Origin: Bacteroidota bacterium
GTDB lineage: Bacteria; Bacteroidota; Bacteroidia; B-17B0; Aurantibacillaceae
Assembly: GCA_013298715.1 (NCBI GenBank)
Contig: JAAFIQ010000003.1
Location: forward strand, 185,377-249,376
Direction: 5' to 3'
DNA: 64,000 nt
Both the position numbers and the translations under genes were made by a program. The notes under the pieces are model-generated. The model was not told the DNA's origin. It did no database searches and saw only the letters and a program-made list of their open reading frames with translations. The first letter of the stretch is position 1. The number at the start of each line of letters is the position of its first letter. This document shows positions 62,064 through 64,000 of the stretch, one piece after another.

Positions 62064-64000
62064 ATGAAAAAATGTAAATTCTCATTTGCGTTTATCGCGC
62101 TATTGTTTTCTATTAACATCTTAGCTCAAAAATCACTCTATAAAGATGACATCCATAAAGATTACGATTTAAGGTTAAAAAAACTTGAGACAATCTCATC
62201 TGATTCTTTAGTTGGATTTGATGAGGGCGCTGCTAAGTCTGAGGCTCTAAGCAGATCGTATTTCGGCAAGGAATTCACAACTTTTATGTACCGAATAAAA
62301 AGAGCCTATATTGATACAAAATATCAGTTGCAACAAAACCCTGGTTATCTAGCCTATAAACCAATAGTTTCTACTCCGCAATTTGTATTGGCACCTCCTT
62401 GCGTTAATGAAGACTTTGAGGCTAGTCCTGCTACTACTTGTACCACCAATCTATGCTATCCTATCGCAAACGTTACTGGATGGACAATATCACAGTCTCA
62501 AAATGGATTTTATTCTCCAGTGTGTTGCACTAATTATTATAATACTTGTAGCGTAAGTGTTTTCCCAACTAATTCATGGACAATTGCCCCTAAAGAAATT
62601 TGGGTTCGTCAAACTCCTTGGGCGGATATAAATTTTCCTGGAGGTATTCCTAATTCACCTTTAGGAGGCTCCAAAATTTTACAAATAAACGATAGGCTTG
62701 CTACCTCTGGCGAAGTTACTCGTATTTCTCAAACCTTCCCTGTTACAGCTACTAATGCCCTTTTTCAATATGCTTACGCAGCTTGTTTTGACGGAACAGG
62801 ACACTCCTGTTGCGACCAACCTTTTTTAAACATAAAGGTAAAAAATTGTGCTGGTGTAACGCTGGCATGCCCTCAAGTTTCGGTTATAGCCTCAGGGCCT
62901 TCTTGTACGTCTGGAACTTCTGGATTTTTAACCAATTCTTCAGGCTATCTCTATAAAAATTGGACAGTTCAAGGAATAGATTTAACTCCTTATATTGGCT
63001 CGTGTGTTACGATAGAGGTTGCCGTTGGAGATTGCTCGGGCTGGGCGCATTTTGGTTACTGCTATTTTGACGCGCGTTGCTCGCCAATGAATGTAACAGT
63101 GAATAATAATGTTTTTCCAGCAGGTACAGCTATTACAACGGTTGCTGCTTGCGGTGTCGCTACCGGAACCATGAGTGCCCCAGCTGGTCTTGGCCCATAT
63201 AACTGGATGGGACCAGGCGGTTCAGGAATTGTTAATAATCCAAATCAAACAATAACCGCTGGTGTTAGTGGCAACTACACCTTAACCATGAATCCTGTAG
63301 GTTCTTGTGCCCCAATTACAAAAACAATTAATTTACAATTCAATCCAACGCCAATTGCAACATTTAATTCTGTTGGCAATTGCAACTCATTCGCTTTCAC
63401 CGATACAGGTTCTGGTCCTCCTGTTATTCAAACCTATTCTTTCACCGGGGTTGGCGCACCTGCTAGTTTTACAACAACAACAACTAATACTACAGTAGTT
63501 TTCCCAGCTGGTACATATACTGTGCTTCACGTAGCTACTACTACAGCGGGCTGTACAGCGAGTGTTTCAACAGTAATTAATTCTGGCGCTGCCCCAAATT
63601 CATTATTTACTATTCCTTCGGGCACACAATGTTTAACCGGTAATAGTTTCAATTTTAATGCCTCCAGTGCCCTAGGTACTCACAGTTATACCTTTAATCC
63701 TACCGTTGGTGCTCCAGCCTCAGGAAATGTTGCTAATTATTCAGGTAGTTTCTCTTCAGCCGGAACTTACACCGTAATGCACTCTGTTAATAATGGTGGT
63801 TGTACTGCCACCACACAAGCTGTTGTGGTTGTAAATCCTATGCCAGCCATTACTTCAGCAGTAAATAACGCCTTCTGCGGCAACCCTAACGGTCAAATTG
63901 TAATAAGTAACACCTCTCCTGGTGGTCAAACAGCCACAAGCTTTTCAAACAACGGCGTAGCTATCCCAACCCAAACAATTAATGGCTTAGCTGCTGGGAC
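62064..64000 (+). CDS. Giant secreted repeat protein, probably T9SS cargo (3' end beyond window)
   Basis: ATG 62064 opens a frame that reaches the window end, 645 codons. It has a signal peptide (MKKCKFSFAFIALLFSINILA), a charged helical segment, then a Cys-rich beta domain (PPCVNEDFEASPATTC, QPFLNIKVKNCAGVT, CVTIEVAVGDCSGW). PKD/Ig-like modules with Ser/Thr/Gly-rich strands follow (GPYNWMGPGGSGIVNNPNQT, NYTLTMNPVGSCAP). The style matches the other T9SS adhesins here, but the sorting domain, if present, lies outside the window. It is likely regulated through the direct repeat upstream. Confidence 0.8.
   Translation, partial: MKKCKFSFAFIALLFSINILAQKSLYKDDIHKDYDLRLKKLETISSDSLVGFDEGAAKSEALSRSYFGKEFTTFMYRIKRAYIDTKYQLQQNPGYLAYKPIVSTPQFVLAPPCVNEDFEASPATTCTTNLCYPIANVTGWTISQSQNGFYSPVCCTNYYNTCSVSVFPTNSWTIAPKEIWVRQTPWADINFPGGIPNSPLGGSKILQINDRLATSGEVTRISQTFPVTATNALFQYAYAACFDGTGHSCCDQPFLNIKVKNCAGVTLACPQVSVIASGPSCTSGTSGFLTNSSGYLYKNWTVQGIDLTPYIGSCVTIEVAVGDCSGWAHFGYCYFDARCSPMNVTVNNNVFPAGTAITTVAACGVATGTMSAPAGLGPYNWMGPGGSGIVNNPNQTITAGVSGNYTLTMNPVGSCAPITKTINLQFNPTPIATFNSVGNCNSFAFTDTGSGPPVIQTYSFTGVGAPASFTTTTTNTTVVFPAGTYTVLHVATTTAGCTASVSTVINSGAAPNSLFTIPSGTQCLTGNSFNFNASSALGTHSYTFNPTVGAPASGNVANYSGSFSSAGTYTVMHSVNNGGCTATTQAVVVVNPMPAITSAVNNAFCGNPNGQIVISNTSPGGQTATSFSNNGVAIPTQTINGLAAG

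Overview
The window is an AT-rich chromosomal segment from a member of the phylum Bacteroidota. The evidence is several type IX secretion system (T9SS) cargo proteins with type A sorting domains or a gliding-motility-type (type B) C-terminus, a TamL-type lipoprotein Omp85, a TonB receptor with a carboxypeptidase-regulatory-like N-terminus, GSCFA and DUF4175 proteins, and promoters of the TTG-N20-TAnnTTTG type instead of a -35/-10 pair. No rRNA, tRNA, CRISPR array, transposase or phage gene was seen.

Layout. 1-7.3 kb: 5' part of tamL, diverging from an SpoU/TrmH-type RNA methyltransferase; slyD-like FKBP; then a tight operon sixA-like / ppk1 / ppx / cdaA (polyphosphate metabolism plus c-di-AMP synthesis) with one-base gaps. 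7.3-18.3 kb: DUF2130 coiled-coil protein, PBP4-type dacB, M13 metallopeptidase, a flippase-like membrane protein, a secreted endonuclease/exonuclease/phosphatase-fold protein, a TonB receptor and dprA. 18.3-25.2 kb: an accessory island between two diverged direct repeats. It holds two tandem units of fiber-like protein, small outer-membrane-barrel-like protein and M43 (pappalysin-type) zinc protease with T9SS C-terminal domain. 25.3-36 kb: gatC, plsC, a haem-b-like membrane protein, two DUF6326 paralogues, a Crp/Fnr regulator, a lipoprotein, an RsbW-like ATPase, DUF4175 and a SWIM zinc-finger protein. 36-46.4 kb: a 1.5 kilo-residue type B T9SS adhesin, then an operon of TetR, CutA-like, ABC exporter, HlyD and TolC. 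46.4-64 kb: YcbB-like L,D-transpeptidase, aspS, GSCFA, a large T9SS protein, a secreted subtilase with PrmC, a VOC protein with a LYS1-like dehydrogenase, an S41 protease, and the 5' part of another giant secreted protein.

The most interesting region is the 18.3-25.2 kb island. The lead fiber gene has a good Bacteroidota promoter and an ATG, but a run of eight C residues between that ATG and the signal-peptide codons puts them out of frame. Nine C would give a continuous secreted protein, so the gene looks like a phase-variable switch recorded in the OFF state. Downstream, the two barrel/protease units share near-identical flanks (fiber C-terminus and barrel signal peptide on one side, a 905-bp identical tract starting at the protease HExxH motif on the other) around strongly diverged cores of about 1.2 kb. 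Both protease copies carry the same in-frame TAA just before the T9SS sorting region. Together this looks like a surface system that combines slippage switching with cassette diversification or gene conversion; that interpretation is inference from one sequence.
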